Below are positions 52,245 through 60,052 of a stretch of 64,000 nt of DNA, one piece after another. A model generated the notes under the pieces. The model had not been told where the DNA came from and searched no databases. It was given only the letters and a program-made list of their open reading frames with translations. The position numbers and the translations under genes were made by a program. Positions within the stretch are counted from its first letter, which is position 1; each line of letters starts with the position of its first letter. The stretch comes from 66-474 sp035249175. GTDB lineage: Bacteria > Pseudomonadota > Gammaproteobacteria > Xanthomonadales > Rhodanobacteraceae. The stretch spans positions 1 through 64,000 of the forward strand of contig DATFGT010000066.1 in the NCBI GenBank assembly GCA_035249175.1. The letters are read 5' to 3'.

Positions 52245-52675
52245 GCGTAATCTCCTTTTTCGATGCGCAGCAGCATGCCCCGCGCGGCGGGCGCCGTCAG
52301 CTTGAAGCCGAACTGCTCGTACAGCCGGTTCGCGGTGCCATCGGCGATCAATCCCACCATGGTGCGCGAATGGGCGCGGGCGTGTACCTGTTCCATCAAC
52401 GCCCGCATGATCCGGCGTCCCAGCCCCTGACGTTGCCAGGCCGGCGTGACCGCGATGTCGACCACGAACAAGAACAGGCCGCCGTCGCCGACCACGCGGC
52501 CCATGCCGATCAATTCATCAGCCACACGCACACACACCGAGCACCAGCTTGCACGAAGGCCCTCCCGCGCGCCTTCGGCGCTCATCGCGCTGAGGCCAGC
52601 GGCGACGCGCAACGCCAAGTATTCTCCCACTGCGGGAATTTCCAGTCGCAGCACGGGTGTTTGATGTATCGACAT
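52241..52675 (-). CDS. GNAT-family N-acetyltransferase
   Basis: 144 residues. Acetyl-CoA motif VDIAVTPAWQRQGLGRRIMRALMEQV and LIADGTANRLYEQFGF. Acceptor unknown. Its stop overlaps the HinT start; recR is six bases upstream. Confidence 0.9.
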   Translation of the reverse strand: MSIHQTPVLRLEIPAVGEYLALRVAAGLSAMSAEGAREGLRASWCSVCVRVADELIGMGRVVGDGGLFLFVVDIAVTPAWQRQGLGRRIMRALMEQVHARAHSRTMVGLIADGTANRLYEQFGFKLTAPAARGMLLRIEKGDYA

Positions 52676-52681
52676 GATGCC

Positions 52682-53284
52682 TCACTCCATCGTCAGGCGA
52701 CTGCCGAACGCATGCGCCAGTGTGCCGCGGTCCACGTACTCCAGTTCTCCGCCCAGCGGAACGCCATGCGCAAGTCGTGTGGCACGCACGCCGGCGGCGC
52801 GTGCGAGTTGGCCCAGCCAGTGTGCGGTGGCCTCGCCCTCCACGGTGGGATTGGTCGCGATCACCAGCTCGCGCACTTCGCCGTCGCCGAGCCTGCGTGT
52901 CAGGAGCTCGCCGCCGAGTTCGTGCGGACCCATGCCGTCCAGCGGTGACAAGCGCCCCATCAGCACGAAATAGCGACCCCGATAACCAGTGGCCTGTTCG
53001 ATCGCAAGCAGATCGGCGGGCGTCTCCACCACGCACAGTAGTGCGGCATCGCGCGAAGGACTCGCGCAAACCGCGCACTCATCCGATTCGCTGAAATTGC
53101 GGCAGGACTTGCAGTGGCCGATGCGCTGCATTGCCTGCTGCAACGATTCGGCCAGGCGCATGCCGCCTTCGCGGTCGCGCTCCAGCAGATGGAACGCCAT
53201 GCGCTGCGCACTCTTGGCCCCGACGCCGGGAAGGCAACGCAACGCTTCGATCAGCTCGGCAAGAAGGGTGGATTCCGAAGGCAT
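52682..53284 (-). CDS. recR: Recombination protein RecR
   Basis: 200 residues. HhH LRCLPGVGAKSAQRMAFHLL, the four-Cys zinc module CKSCRNFSESDECAVC, and the Toprim segment with VVETPADLLAIEQ. It acts in RecFOR loading of RecA. It follows ybaB in the usual order, but 113 bases with a palindromic element lie between. Confidence 0.97.
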   Translation of the reverse strand: MPSESTLLAELIEALRCLPGVGAKSAQRMAFHLLERDREGGMRLAESLQQAMQRIGHCKSCRNFSESDECAVCASPSRDAALLCVVETPADLLAIEQATGYRGRYFVLMGRLSPLDGMGPHELGGELLTRRLGDGEVRELVIATNPTVEGEATAHWLGQLARAAGVRATRLAHGVPLGGELEYVDRGTLAHAFGSRLTME

Positions 53285-53326
53285 GTGCAGCGGCTTTCAA
53301 TGTGGAAAACAGGAGTCGGGAAACTG

Positions 53327-53394
53327 GGGGCCAGAGTCACTTTTCCGAAGCGTGGTCCGCGTTTGCGAACGAGCTTGGAAAGTGACCCTGACCC
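53327..53394. repeat. Imperfect inverted-repeat element between ybaB and recR
   Basis: GGGGCCAGAGTCACTTTTCC on the left pairs imperfectly with GGAAAGTGACCCTGACCC on the right, spanning about 68 bases. The termini resemble those of the element at 17841-17913 (GGGGTCAGAGTGCACTTTT). It abuts the 3' end of ybaB (53398). Confidence 0.75.
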
Positions 53395-53397
53395 AAT

Positions 53398-53721
53398 TCA
53401 GAACGGCAATTTGAAACCCGGTGGCAAATTCACGCCGGAGCTGACACTCCCGAGTTTCTGCTGGCTGGCTTCGGCGACCTTGTTGACGGCATCGTTGATG
53501 GCCGCCGCGACCATGTCTTCGGCCATCTCCGGATCATCCGTGATCAGCTTGCGGTCGATGCGCACCCGACGCACTTCATGGCGGCCGGTCATGGTGACCT
53601 CCGCCATGCCGCCGCCGGCGCTACCAGTCACCTCCAGTTTCGCGATTTCTTCCTGCGCGCGCTTCAGGTCTTCCTGCATGCGCTGCGCCTGTTGCATCAG
53701 TTGTCCCAGTTGTCCTTTCAT
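53398..53721 (-). CDS. ybaB: YbaB/EbfC nucleoid-associated protein
   Basis: 107 residues. N-terminal helix LGQLMQQAQRMQEDLKRAQEEIAKLEVTG, then VTMTGRHEVRRVRIDRKLI and the C-terminal helix. DNA-binding dimer encoded between dnaX and recR in most bacteria. Four-base overlap with dnaX. Confidence 0.96.
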   Translation of the reverse strand: MKGQLGQLMQQAQRMQEDLKRAQEEIAKLEVTGSAGGGMAEVTMTGRHEVRRVRIDRKLITDDPEMAEDMVAAAINDAVNKVAEASQQKLGSVSSGVNLPPGFKLPF

Positions 53722-55361
53722 GCCTGTCTGCCTGTGGGTCGAATGCTCTCGGGGATGATTTGGGCGCCGAGCTGGCGTTGCATGTCCTGAACGATCGGAT
53801 CATCCGCCAAGGCGCGTTCAGCGGCGGCCTGCTCGTCGGAACGCGCCTTGGCCGCGCGGATGGCCGGCGTCTCGGCGACCGCTTCGTGCACGATCCGCAC
53901 ACGCAGCTTGCGGCCAATTGCGTCGCCAAGCTGGCCCTGCAACTGCTTGCAGAGTGCGTCGCTGCAAAAAATCATGTGTTCGGGTTTCAGGGCCAGCGTC
54001 AGCATCTCGCCCTCGAAGGATTTCGGCACCGCGTGCTGCGCGAGCAACCCCACCGGTCCGCCCAAACCCGCCTGCCGAATCCATGCTTCCCAGTCGGCAA
54101 GACCGCGGATATTCGGCGTGACTGGCGTTGCGGGTTGAACAGGCGCATCGGCAACGCGATGGTCCTGCCGCATTGCAGGCTGGGGCACAGACGGCTTCGG
54201 AGCCGCACCTCCGGGACGCACGGCCGGGATGCGTTCTCGCGTCGAAAATGTCGCCCGCTGCCCTTCGCCAGCAACGGATGCACCGTCCCGAAACGCCAGC
54301 ATGCGCAGCAGAGTCATTTCAAATCCGGAGCGGACGTCCGGCGCCAGCGGCAGATCGCGCCGGCCCTGCAACGCGAACTGGTACCACACCTGCACGTCTT
54401 CAGGATCGACTTCACCCGCGAGCATGTTGAGCACTTCGTGTTCGGCTTCGTCGCCTGCAAAGCTCGGCACCAGTTGTCGCAACTGGATGCGATGCAGCGC
54501 GGTCGCGAGTTGTTCCAGCACCACCGCGAAATCGGGCGACAACCCCGCAATGCGATCGGCCTCGTCCATCAGCGTCTTGCCGTCGCCATCCGCCAGCGCG
54601 AGCAACAATACGCCCACGTCATTGTCGGCAATCGTGCCCAGCATCGCGCGCACGTCGTCCACACGCAGCGCGCCGCCGCCGTGCGCGATGGCCTGGTCGA
54701 GCAGCGACAAACCATCGCGCAGCGAACCATCCGCGCCGCGCGCGAGTGCCTCGATCGCACCGTCATCGAACGCGACGCCTTCGCGACTCAGGATCATCCG
54801 CATCTGCCCGGCGATCTGCTCCGGCAGCAGGCGCTTCAAGCCGAACTTCAGGCAGCGCGACAGCACCGTCACCGGCAATTTTTGCGGATCGGTGGTGGCG
54901 AGCAGGAACTTCACGTGCTCCGGTGGTTCTTCCAGCGTCTTCAACAAGGCGTTGAAGGCGCTCTTGGAGAGCATGTGCACCTCGTCCACCAGGTACACCT
55001 TGTAGCGGCCCTGCGCCGGCGCGTACTGCGCGTTCTCGATCACTTCGCGGACGTCGTCCACACCAGTGTTGCTGGCTGCGTCGATTTCGATCAGGTCCAC
55101 GAACCGACCGGCATCGACCGCCTTGCAGATCGCGCATTCGCCACACGGGTGCGCGGACATGCCCTTCTCGCAGTTCAGCGACTTGGCGAAGATACGCGCA
55201 ATGGTGGTCTTGCCCACGCCCCGCGTGCCGGTGAAGAGATATGCGTGATGCACCCGCCCGGAGTCCAGCGCGTGAGCCAGCGCCCTGACGACGTGTTCTT
55301 GCCCGACCAGTTCATCGAACTGCTTCGGGCGCCATTTGCGGGCGAGAACCTGATAACTCAT
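53718..55361 (-). CDS. dnaX: DNA polymerase III subunits gamma and tau
   Basis: 547 residues from the ATG at 55361. YQVLARKWRPKQFDELVGQEHVV, P-loop TGTRGVGKTTIAR, zinc cysteines CEKGMSAHPCGECAIC, DEVHMLSKSAFNALLKTLEEPP, and the SRC motif LSRCLKF. The C-terminal tau part is present. I saw no A-rich slippery heptamer of the E. coli type, so a gamma form by frameshifting is not supported. Confidence 0.96.
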   Translation of the reverse strand: MSYQVLARKWRPKQFDELVGQEHVVRALAHALDSGRVHHAYLFTGTRGVGKTTIARIFAKSLNCEKGMSAHPCGECAICKAVDAGRFVDLIEIDAASNTGVDDVREVIENAQYAPAQGRYKVYLVDEVHMLSKSAFNALLKTLEEPPEHVKFLLATTDPQKLPVTVLSRCLKFGLKRLLPEQIAGQMRMILSREGVAFDDGAIEALARGADGSLRDGLSLLDQAIAHGGGALRVDDVRAMLGTIADNDVGVLLLALADGDGKTLMDEADRIAGLSPDFAVVLEQLATALHRIQLRQLVPSFAGDEAEHEVLNMLAGEVDPEDVQVWYQFALQGRRDLPLAPDVRSGFEMTLLRMLAFRDGASVAGEGQRATFSTRERIPAVRPGGAAPKPSVPQPAMRQDHRVADAPVQPATPVTPNIRGLADWEAWIRQAGLGGPVGLLAQHAVPKSFEGEMLTLALKPEHMIFCSDALCKQLQGQLGDAIGRKLRVRIVHEAVAETPAIRAAKARSDEQAAAERALADDPIVQDMQRQLGAQIIPESIRPTGRQA

Positions 55362-55598
55362 GGCGACAATCTGTGGGCGACCACCCATTGTGCCAAGTCA
55401 GGGCGGCGAGACCAAGCGCACGCAGTTGCACGCGGACGTAGCCTGGATGAAGCGAAGCGGAATCCGGGAAACCTGCAAGTCTGTTCCCGGATCCCGCCAC
55501 AAGGCGGCTGCATCGGGGCTACTCCACCACGTTTCGCCTTGTATGCATTCCCCACGCCCGTTATCCTGCGCAGTCCGCCGCGAGCAGCAATGCGGTTC

Positions 55599-55691
55599 GG
55601 AGAGGTGTCCGAGCGGTCGAAGGAGCACGCCTGGAAAGTGTGTAAGCGGCTAAACCCCGCTTCGCGGGTTCGAATCCCGCCCTCTCCGCCA
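55599..55691 (+). tRNA. tRNA-Ser(GGA)
   Basis: 93 bases with a long variable arm. Acceptor GGAGAGG pairs with CCTCTCC, the anticodon arm CACGC-CTGGAAA-GTGTG gives anticodon GGA, T arm GCGGG-TTCGAAT-CCCGC, CCA encoded. The SRP RNA follows after 16 bases and may share the transcript. Confidence 0.96.
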
Positions 55692-55707
55692 GTTTTCAGA
55701 AGTTCAT

Positions 55708-55817
55708 GGTGGCCCCGTTGGCGCCTCCGCGACGATAGATCGAAAACCCCGCCAGATCCGGAAGGAAGCAACGGTATCGGTTGACTCGTGCGCCGGAGTT
55801 CCGCTGGCGGGGCCGCC
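55708..55817 (+). ncRNA. ffs: Signal recognition particle RNA (4.5S)
   Basis: About 110 bases. The universally conserved apical part CCAGATCCGGAAGGAAGCA with the GGAA tetraloop is at 55752-55770. The ends pair (GGTGGCCCCG.. with ..CGGGGCCGCC), giving the single long hairpin of the small bacterial SRP RNA. It binds Ffh and targets nascent membrane proteins. Confidence 0.93.
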
Positions 55818-55861
55818 GCCATTTTGTGCGAGCAACCATCCATGGTGCCGGGCGCCGGTGC

Positions 55862-55913
55862 GGCCATCCATGGCCGCCCGTTCGAAGCAGCACGCGATGC
55901 CACTGGCATCGCG
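55862..55913. repeat. Short palindromes between the two SRP RNA copies
   Basis: GGCCATCCATGGCC at 55862-55875 is a palindromic core also seen, with small changes, upstream of acpP (around 42078 and 42180) and at about 321. It is followed by a perfect 9-bp hairpin, CGCGATGCC/GGCATCGCG, at 55893-55913. Confidence 0.65.
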
Positions 55914-55937
55914 TAACCGCCGCTTCTCACCCCCCGA

Positions 55938-56028
55938 CGACGATAGATCGAAAACCCCGCCAGATCCGGAAGGAAGCAACGGTATCGGTTGATTCGTGCG
56001 CCGGAGTTCCGCTGACGGGGCCGCCGCC
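55938..56028 (+). pseudogene. 5'-truncated second copy of the SRP RNA gene
   Basis: Bases 55938-56028 match 55730-55820 over 91 bases with about two changes, including the whole GGAA-tetraloop region. The first 22 bases of the complete copy, which form the base-paired 5' terminus, are replaced by unrelated sequence. Some pairing with the 3' end is still possible (CCCCG against CGGGG), so a product cannot be excluded. It ends three bases from the moaE stop codon on the other strand. Confidence 0.8.
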
Positions 56029-56030
56029 TT

Positions 56031-56438
56031 TCAGGGGTGCAGCCACTCCGACGTGCCCTCGACGTAGTGCTCGCGCTTCCAGATCGGCACGCGTGCCTTG
56101 ACTTCGTCGATCATGTAGCGGCAGGCGTCGAACGCGGCCGCGCGATGGCCCGCCGACACGCCAGCCCAGACCGCGACGTCGCCCGGCACGAGGTCGCCCA
56201 CCCTATGCACGCAAATGACGCGCTCGACCGCGAACTTCACATGCGCTTCCTCGACGATTCGCCGGCCTTCGGCTTCGGCGAGTTCGATGTACGCCTGATA
56301 CGAAAGTCCGTTTACCGCGCGACCGTCGTTGTCGGTACGCACGCGCCCCTCGAAGCATACGACCGCACCCGCACCGTCCGCTTCCAATCCGCGATGCAGG
56401 CGCACGACGTCGATGGGCGCTTCGCTGACCGCGAACAT
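56031..56438 (-). CDS. moaE: Molybdopterin synthase catalytic subunit
   Basis: 135 residues. GAGAVVCFEGRVRTDN, the VHRVGDLVPGDVAVWAGVSAGHRAAAFDACRYMIDEVKARVPIWKREHY segment with active-site Lys. It transfers MoaD sulfur to precursor Z. Two bases from moaD. Confidence 0.95.
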   Translation of the reverse strand: MFAVSEAPIDVVRLHRGLEADGAGAVVCFEGRVRTDNDGRAVNGLSYQAYIELAEAEGRRIVEEAHVKFAVERVICVHRVGDLVPGDVAVWAGVSAGHRAAAFDACRYMIDEVKARVPIWKREHYVEGTSEWLHP

Positions 56439-56440
56439 CC

Positions 56441-56680
56441 TCAGCCTCCGCTCACCGGTGGCAGGAACACCACTTCGTCATTGTCGGCGAGTCGATGGTT
56501 CCAGTCGGTGAAGGCGCCATTGACCGCCACGCGCAGGCGATCCGGAGTGAAGGTGAATCCATGCCGCGCCGCCAGTTCGGCATACAGTGCGCGTACGTCG
56601 CGCGCGTCGCTCGCAACCTGTTCCTCGGCACGGCCGGCAGCATCGCACAGGGAAGCGAAATAGAGCAGCCGGTAATTCAT
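56441..56680 (-). CDS. moaD: Molybdopterin synthase sulfur carrier subunit
   Basis: 79 residues from the ATG at 56680. Ubiquitin-like beta-grasp with the C-terminal Gly-Gly (VVFLPPVSGG) that becomes a thiocarboxylate. ATGA overlap with moaC. Confidence 0.94.
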   Translation of the reverse strand: MNYRLLYFASLCDAAGRAEEQVASDARDVRALYAELAARHGFTFTPDRLRVAVNGAFTDWNHRLADNDEVVFLPPVSGG

Positions 56681-57201
56681 CGTATCCTCGCCTGCTTGCG
56701 TGGCGCGGCTTTCCCGGCCTTCACTTCGCGCTTGCCGCCGGATTTCTCCAGCAGCCGCACACGCTCGATCACGATTTCGTGCGACAGCGCCTTGCACATA
56801 TCGTAGATCGTGAGCGCCGCAACACTGGCACCGGTAAGTGCTTCCATCTCGACGCCGGTCCTGTGCATGATCGCGACTTCGCAACGTATGGCGAGTTCGG
56901 TGTCCGACACGAAATCCGCTCCGACCCGGCAGCGTTCGATCGCGAGGGGATGGCAGAACGGGATCAGTTCGTGGGTGCGCTTGGCAGCCATGGTGCCGGC
57001 CACGATCGCGGTGTCGATCACCGGGCCCTTCTTGCTGCGCATCCCGCCATCGCGCAAAGCGTTGGCAACGTCTTTCGGAAAGCGCACCACGGCTTCGGCA
57101 ATGGCGGTCCGCACCGTCGCCGCCTTGGCGCCGACGTCCACCATGCGCGGCCGATTGGATGAGTCGAGGTGGGTCAATGATGTGTTGCGCGATTTGCGCA
57201 T
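56677..57201 (-). CDS. moaC: Cyclic pyranopterin monophosphate synthase
   Basis: 174 residues from the ATG at 57201 (a GTG at 57210 is possible). LTHLDSSNRPRMVDVGAKAATVRTAIAEA, KRTHELIPFCHPL and VEMEALTGASVAALTIYDMCKAL. Forms precursor Z with MoaA. The C-terminal tail is Lys/Arg-rich and longer than in E. coli. Confidence 0.95.
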   Translation of the reverse strand: MRKSRNTSLTHLDSSNRPRMVDVGAKAATVRTAIAEAVVRFPKDVANALRDGGMRSKKGPVIDTAIVAGTMAAKRTHELIPFCHPLAIERCRVGADFVSDTELAIRCEVAIMHRTGVEMEALTGASVAALTIYDMCKALSHEIVIERVRLLEKSGGKREVKAGKAAPRKQARIR

Positions 57202-57228
57202 ATCGATCACCAGAAAGCAAAACGAATT

Positions 57229-57379
57229 TCGTCATTCCGGGGCCACCGCCGGCTCTATCGGCGATGGAACCCGGAATCCAGCATCATTACTTTTACATTT
57301 GCAGTGCAAATGCCGCAAACAAAAGCCTCTGGATTCCGGGTTCTGTCCGCAAACGGCGCGGACAGCCCCGGAATGACGA
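57229..57379. repeat. 151-base palindromic element between moaA and moaC
   Basis: TCGTCATTCCGGGGC at 57229-57243 and its exact inverse at 57365-57379 bound the element. Inside, GGAACCCGGAATCCAG (57266) is inverse to CTGGATTCCGGGTTC (57329). Smaller hairpins fill the arms (CTGTCCGC..GCGGACAG at 57343-57365; CATTTGCA..TGCAAATG). It is non-coding and looks like a MITE-type palindrome inserted in the moa operon. Confidence 0.88.
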
Positions 57380-57409
57380 GAAAAACAAATCCTCGCATCG
57401 CATGCGCCC

Positions 57410-58456
57410 TCACCCTCCGATCGCAAACATTTCGACATGATCCAGCACGCCCGCGGCGCGCAATTCCCCGCGGCGCTCGCTGTAGCGGTCGCCACGATGG
57501 CTCCAGATGCCGGCTACGGTCGCGCGCAACGCGGCATCGGATTCACCCGCACGCAGCAGCGCACGAAGGTCGTGGCCGGCGCGGGCAAACAGACACGTAT
57601 ACAGCTTGCCGTCGGCCGACAAGCGGGCACGCGTGCAGCCGCCGCAGAACGGTTCGGTCACCGAGTTGATGAACCCCACCTCGCCCGCGCCGTCGCGAAA
57701 ACGCCAACGGTGCGAGGTGGAAGCTGCTTCGCGTGGCAATGGTTCCAAGGGCCAGCGCGCATCGATGCGTCGCGCGAGTTCGGCACCGGGCACGACCCGG
57801 TCGCCGCGCCAGCCGTTGACGGTGCCCACGTCCATATACTCAATGAAGCGCAGCACGTGACCCGTACCACGGAAGCGCGCGACCAGGTCCAGCAAGCCGT
57901 CGTCGTTGACGCCGCGCATCACCACGCAGTTGATCTTCAGCGGCGCGAACCCTGCCGCTTCCGACGCCGCAACTCCCGCTTCGACCTGCGCAAGTTCGCC
58001 GCGCCCACCCGACATCCTGCGAAACACGTCCGCGTCCACGCTGTCCATGCTGACGGTGATGCGCCGCAACCCCGCGTCGCGCAAGGGCTGCGCGAATTTT
58101 TCCAGCAACACCCCATTGGTGGTGAGCGCCAAGTCCTCGACGCCTTCGATTGCCGCAAGCCGCGCAACGAGCGCCGGCAGATCCCGCCGCAGTAGCGGTT
58201 CGCCGCCAGTCAGACGCAGTTTGCGCACGCCCAGCGACACGAACACCCGCGCGACGCGTACGATCTCGTCGAAATCCAACCGCTCGCGGGCGCGCAGGAA
58301 CGCATGGCTGGCCGGATACGCTTCTTCCGGCATGCAGTACGGGCAGCGGAAGTTGCAGCGGTCGATCACCGAAATGCGCAGGTCGGCCAACGCACGCCCC
58401 AGCGCATCCGGGGGCGCGGCAGAAGCCTGCAATGCGCGCGGCGCTTCCGGTTTCAT
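57410..58456 (-). CDS. moaA: GTP 3',8-cyclase MoaA
   Basis: 348 residues. Radical-SAM motif CNFRCPYC near residue 34, SLGVRKLRLTGGEPLLR, TTNGVLL, and the C-terminal second [4Fe-4S] site FCGGCTRARLSADGKLYTCLF, but the terminal Gly-Gly is present (FAIGG). Catalyses the first step from GTP to precursor Z. Start overlaps the MBL gene stop by one base. Confidence 0.96.
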   Translation of the reverse strand: MKPEAPRALQASAAPPDALGRALADLRISVIDRCNFRCPYCMPEEAYPASHAFLRARERLDFDEIVRVARVFVSLGVRKLRLTGGEPLLRRDLPALVARLAAIEGVEDLALTTNGVLLEKFAQPLRDAGLRRITVSMDSVDADVFRRMSGGRGELAQVEAGVAASEAAGFAPLKINCVVMRGVNDDGLLDLVARFRGTGHVLRFIEYMDVGTVNGWRGDRVVPGAELARRIDARWPLEPLPREAASTSHRWRFRDGAGEVGFINSVTEPFCGGCTRARLSADGKLYTCLFARAGHDLRALLRAGESDAALRATVAGIWSHRGDRYSERRGELRAAGVLDHVEMFAIGG

Positions 58457-59265
58457 CAGCCGGAATCCGCTCGTACCGGGCGGGGCGCGTGCAAGGGGTA
58501 GCGGCCATCCGGCTCTGCGACCTTGAAGCCTCGCTCACGCAGCGCCTGCGCGTCGGCTTCGCTGCCGTAGTGATACAACAGCAATTGCGCGCGCAGACCT
58601 TCGGGATATTCGCGTTCGATATCGTCGACGCCGGTGTGCGAGGGATTGCCGACGACCGAACAATCATGCGCGATCAAGGTGTGAACGTCGGTGATTGCCG
58701 AAAGCACTTCCGGAATCGGCCGGGTGTCACCGGTCCATGCGAAGCAACTGCCGAGCGCCACGCCGTACGAAGTGCCGGGCACGTGATGTCGCGTCGCGAA
58801 CACGTCGAACCACCAGCCGTCCAGCCAGAAACCGCGGGAAAAGGGAATCAGGTGGAAGCCTTCCCAGAAGTTCGCGCCGCCTTCGGCGATGGCACTCGGA
58901 TAGTCGCCAACCCGAGCCTGTAAAATCGGCAACAGGTTCGCATGCAGGAACATCCTGGTTTTGCCACGTCGCGCGAGGTCGAACCATGATTCGTGGAACA
59001 GCCGCTCCAGGCCTGCCACGTGATCCATGTGGCCATGGGTGATGAACACCGCGGGCGGCAGCGTTTCGTAGCAGCGCAGAAAATGCTCCAGCGTGCCCGG
59101 GCCACAGTCGATCAGCAGCACCGGCTTGCCGTCGCGTTCCAGCACGGCGGCGGACGAACCAAGCTCCGTCGCGTTCGCCGCCCCCACACCCAATACATGC
59201 AACGACCACACGCCAGCGTCGTGATCAGGCGCCACCGCATCCGTCGGGATCGTCGTTTTGCTCAT
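58456..59265 (-). CDS. MBL-fold metallohydrolase
   Basis: 269 residues. Zinc motif FITHGHMDHVAGLE, then FDVFATRHHVPGTSYG and TGDTRPIPE, LIAHDCS. The ELGSSAAVLERDGKPVLLIDCGPGTLEHF start recalls RNase Z / AtsA-type beta-lactamase-fold hydrolases. Substrate unknown. It overlaps kdkA by four bases and moaA by one, so it is translated with both. Confidence 0.9.
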   Translation of the reverse strand: MSKTTIPTDAVAPDHDAGVWSLHVLGVGAANATELGSSAAVLERDGKPVLLIDCGPGTLEHFLRCYETLPPAVFITHGHMDHVAGLERLFHESWFDLARRGKTRMFLHANLLPILQARVGDYPSAIAEGGANFWEGFHLIPFSRGFWLDGWWFDVFATRHHVPGTSYGVALGSCFAWTGDTRPIPEVLSAITDVHTLIAHDCSVVGNPSHTGVDDIEREYPEGLRAQLLLYHYGSEADAQALRERGFKVAEPDGRYPLHAPRPVRADSG

Positions 59266-60032
59266 CCGGCGTTTCCAAGCACCCGTTCGTAACCCCGCAT
59301 CAGGGGCACCCAGACTTCGCGGTCCAGCGCCGCTTCATCATGATTGCACGCGCCGACCTTCAGCAACGAACGTTTGAGCCGCGCGAGATTCGCGAGCTTC
59401 CATGCCGTGCCGGTTGCGCGGATTTCGCCGCGATCGAAATCAATCAACCAAAGCTGGTCGTCGCAGATCAGGATATTGTGCGCGTTCAAGTCAGCGTGAT
59501 CCACACCGACCGCATGAAAACGCGCGACCAGCTCTCCGATGCGTCGGGCCAGCGCCGAATCCAGTTGCTTGTCGCGCACCGCTTGCGCCAGCGTGGAAGC
59601 GTCCACGATTGCGCGCGTGATCAGGTCCGCGGTGTAGTACGGGCCGCGCCGACGATAACGTGCGGCGACGGGTGCCGGCACCGGCAATCCTTGCAAACCC
59701 AATTCGGCCAGCAGGCTGAACTCGGCGAAGCCGCGGCTGCGCGCGCGTCCGTTCCACAAATAGCGGTCGCCCATCAGCGGCGCCATCCAGCCGCCTCGAT
59801 GGTAGTGGCGCAGCACGCATGCGCCAGCCGGCGTATCCAGAAACGCCACGCCGCCACGTCCGCCCCCGACATTTTGAATGCGCCCCTGCGCCTGCCACCA
59901 CACGGCATCGAACCATGCCTGCGTCGGTGCTTCCGGAAGATTGGCATCAAACACCATGGCACCCTTGCCGGATGCGACAATGCGCGGGTCGATCACGCGC
60001 TGATGCCTGCCCGATTGCGTCGACTTTTTCAC
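59262..60032 (-). CDS. kdkA: 3-deoxy-D-manno-octulosonic acid kinase
   Basis: 256 residues from a GTG at 60032. Kinase core: VDHADLNAHNILICDDQLWLIDFDRG (WaaP/KdkA catalytic loop and metal motif), with RNGRARSRGFAEFSLL-like segment LWNGRARSRGFAEFSLLAELGLQGLPVPAPVAARYRRRGPYYTADLITRAI. Phosphorylates Kdo of lipid A-core in Xanthomonadales and Pasteurellaceae types. Diverges from the glycosyltransferase at 60053 with only 20 bases between starts. Confidence 0.9.
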   Translation of the reverse strand: MKKSTQSGRHQRVIDPRIVASGKGAMVFDANLPEAPTQAWFDAVWWQAQGRIQNVGGGRGGVAFLDTPAGACVLRHYHRGGWMAPLMGDRYLWNGRARSRGFAEFSLLAELGLQGLPVPAPVAARYRRRGPYYTADLITRAIVDASTLAQAVRDKQLDSALARRIGELVARFHAVGVDHADLNAHNILICDDQLWLIDFDRGEIRATGTAWKLANLARLKRSLLKVGACNHDEAALDREVWVPLMRGYERVLGNAG

Positions 60033-60052
60033 ATGCCAAGTCTAGCAAGCCC

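Noticed and set aside
53718..55361. Programmed frameshift for a DnaX gamma form
   Set aside because: No A-AAA-AAG-type site seen; the T6 near 53966 does not sit in the right reading frame.
53760..55784. 674-residue plus-strand open frame
   Set aside because: Antisense to dnaX and runs into tRNA-Ser; no recognisable domain.
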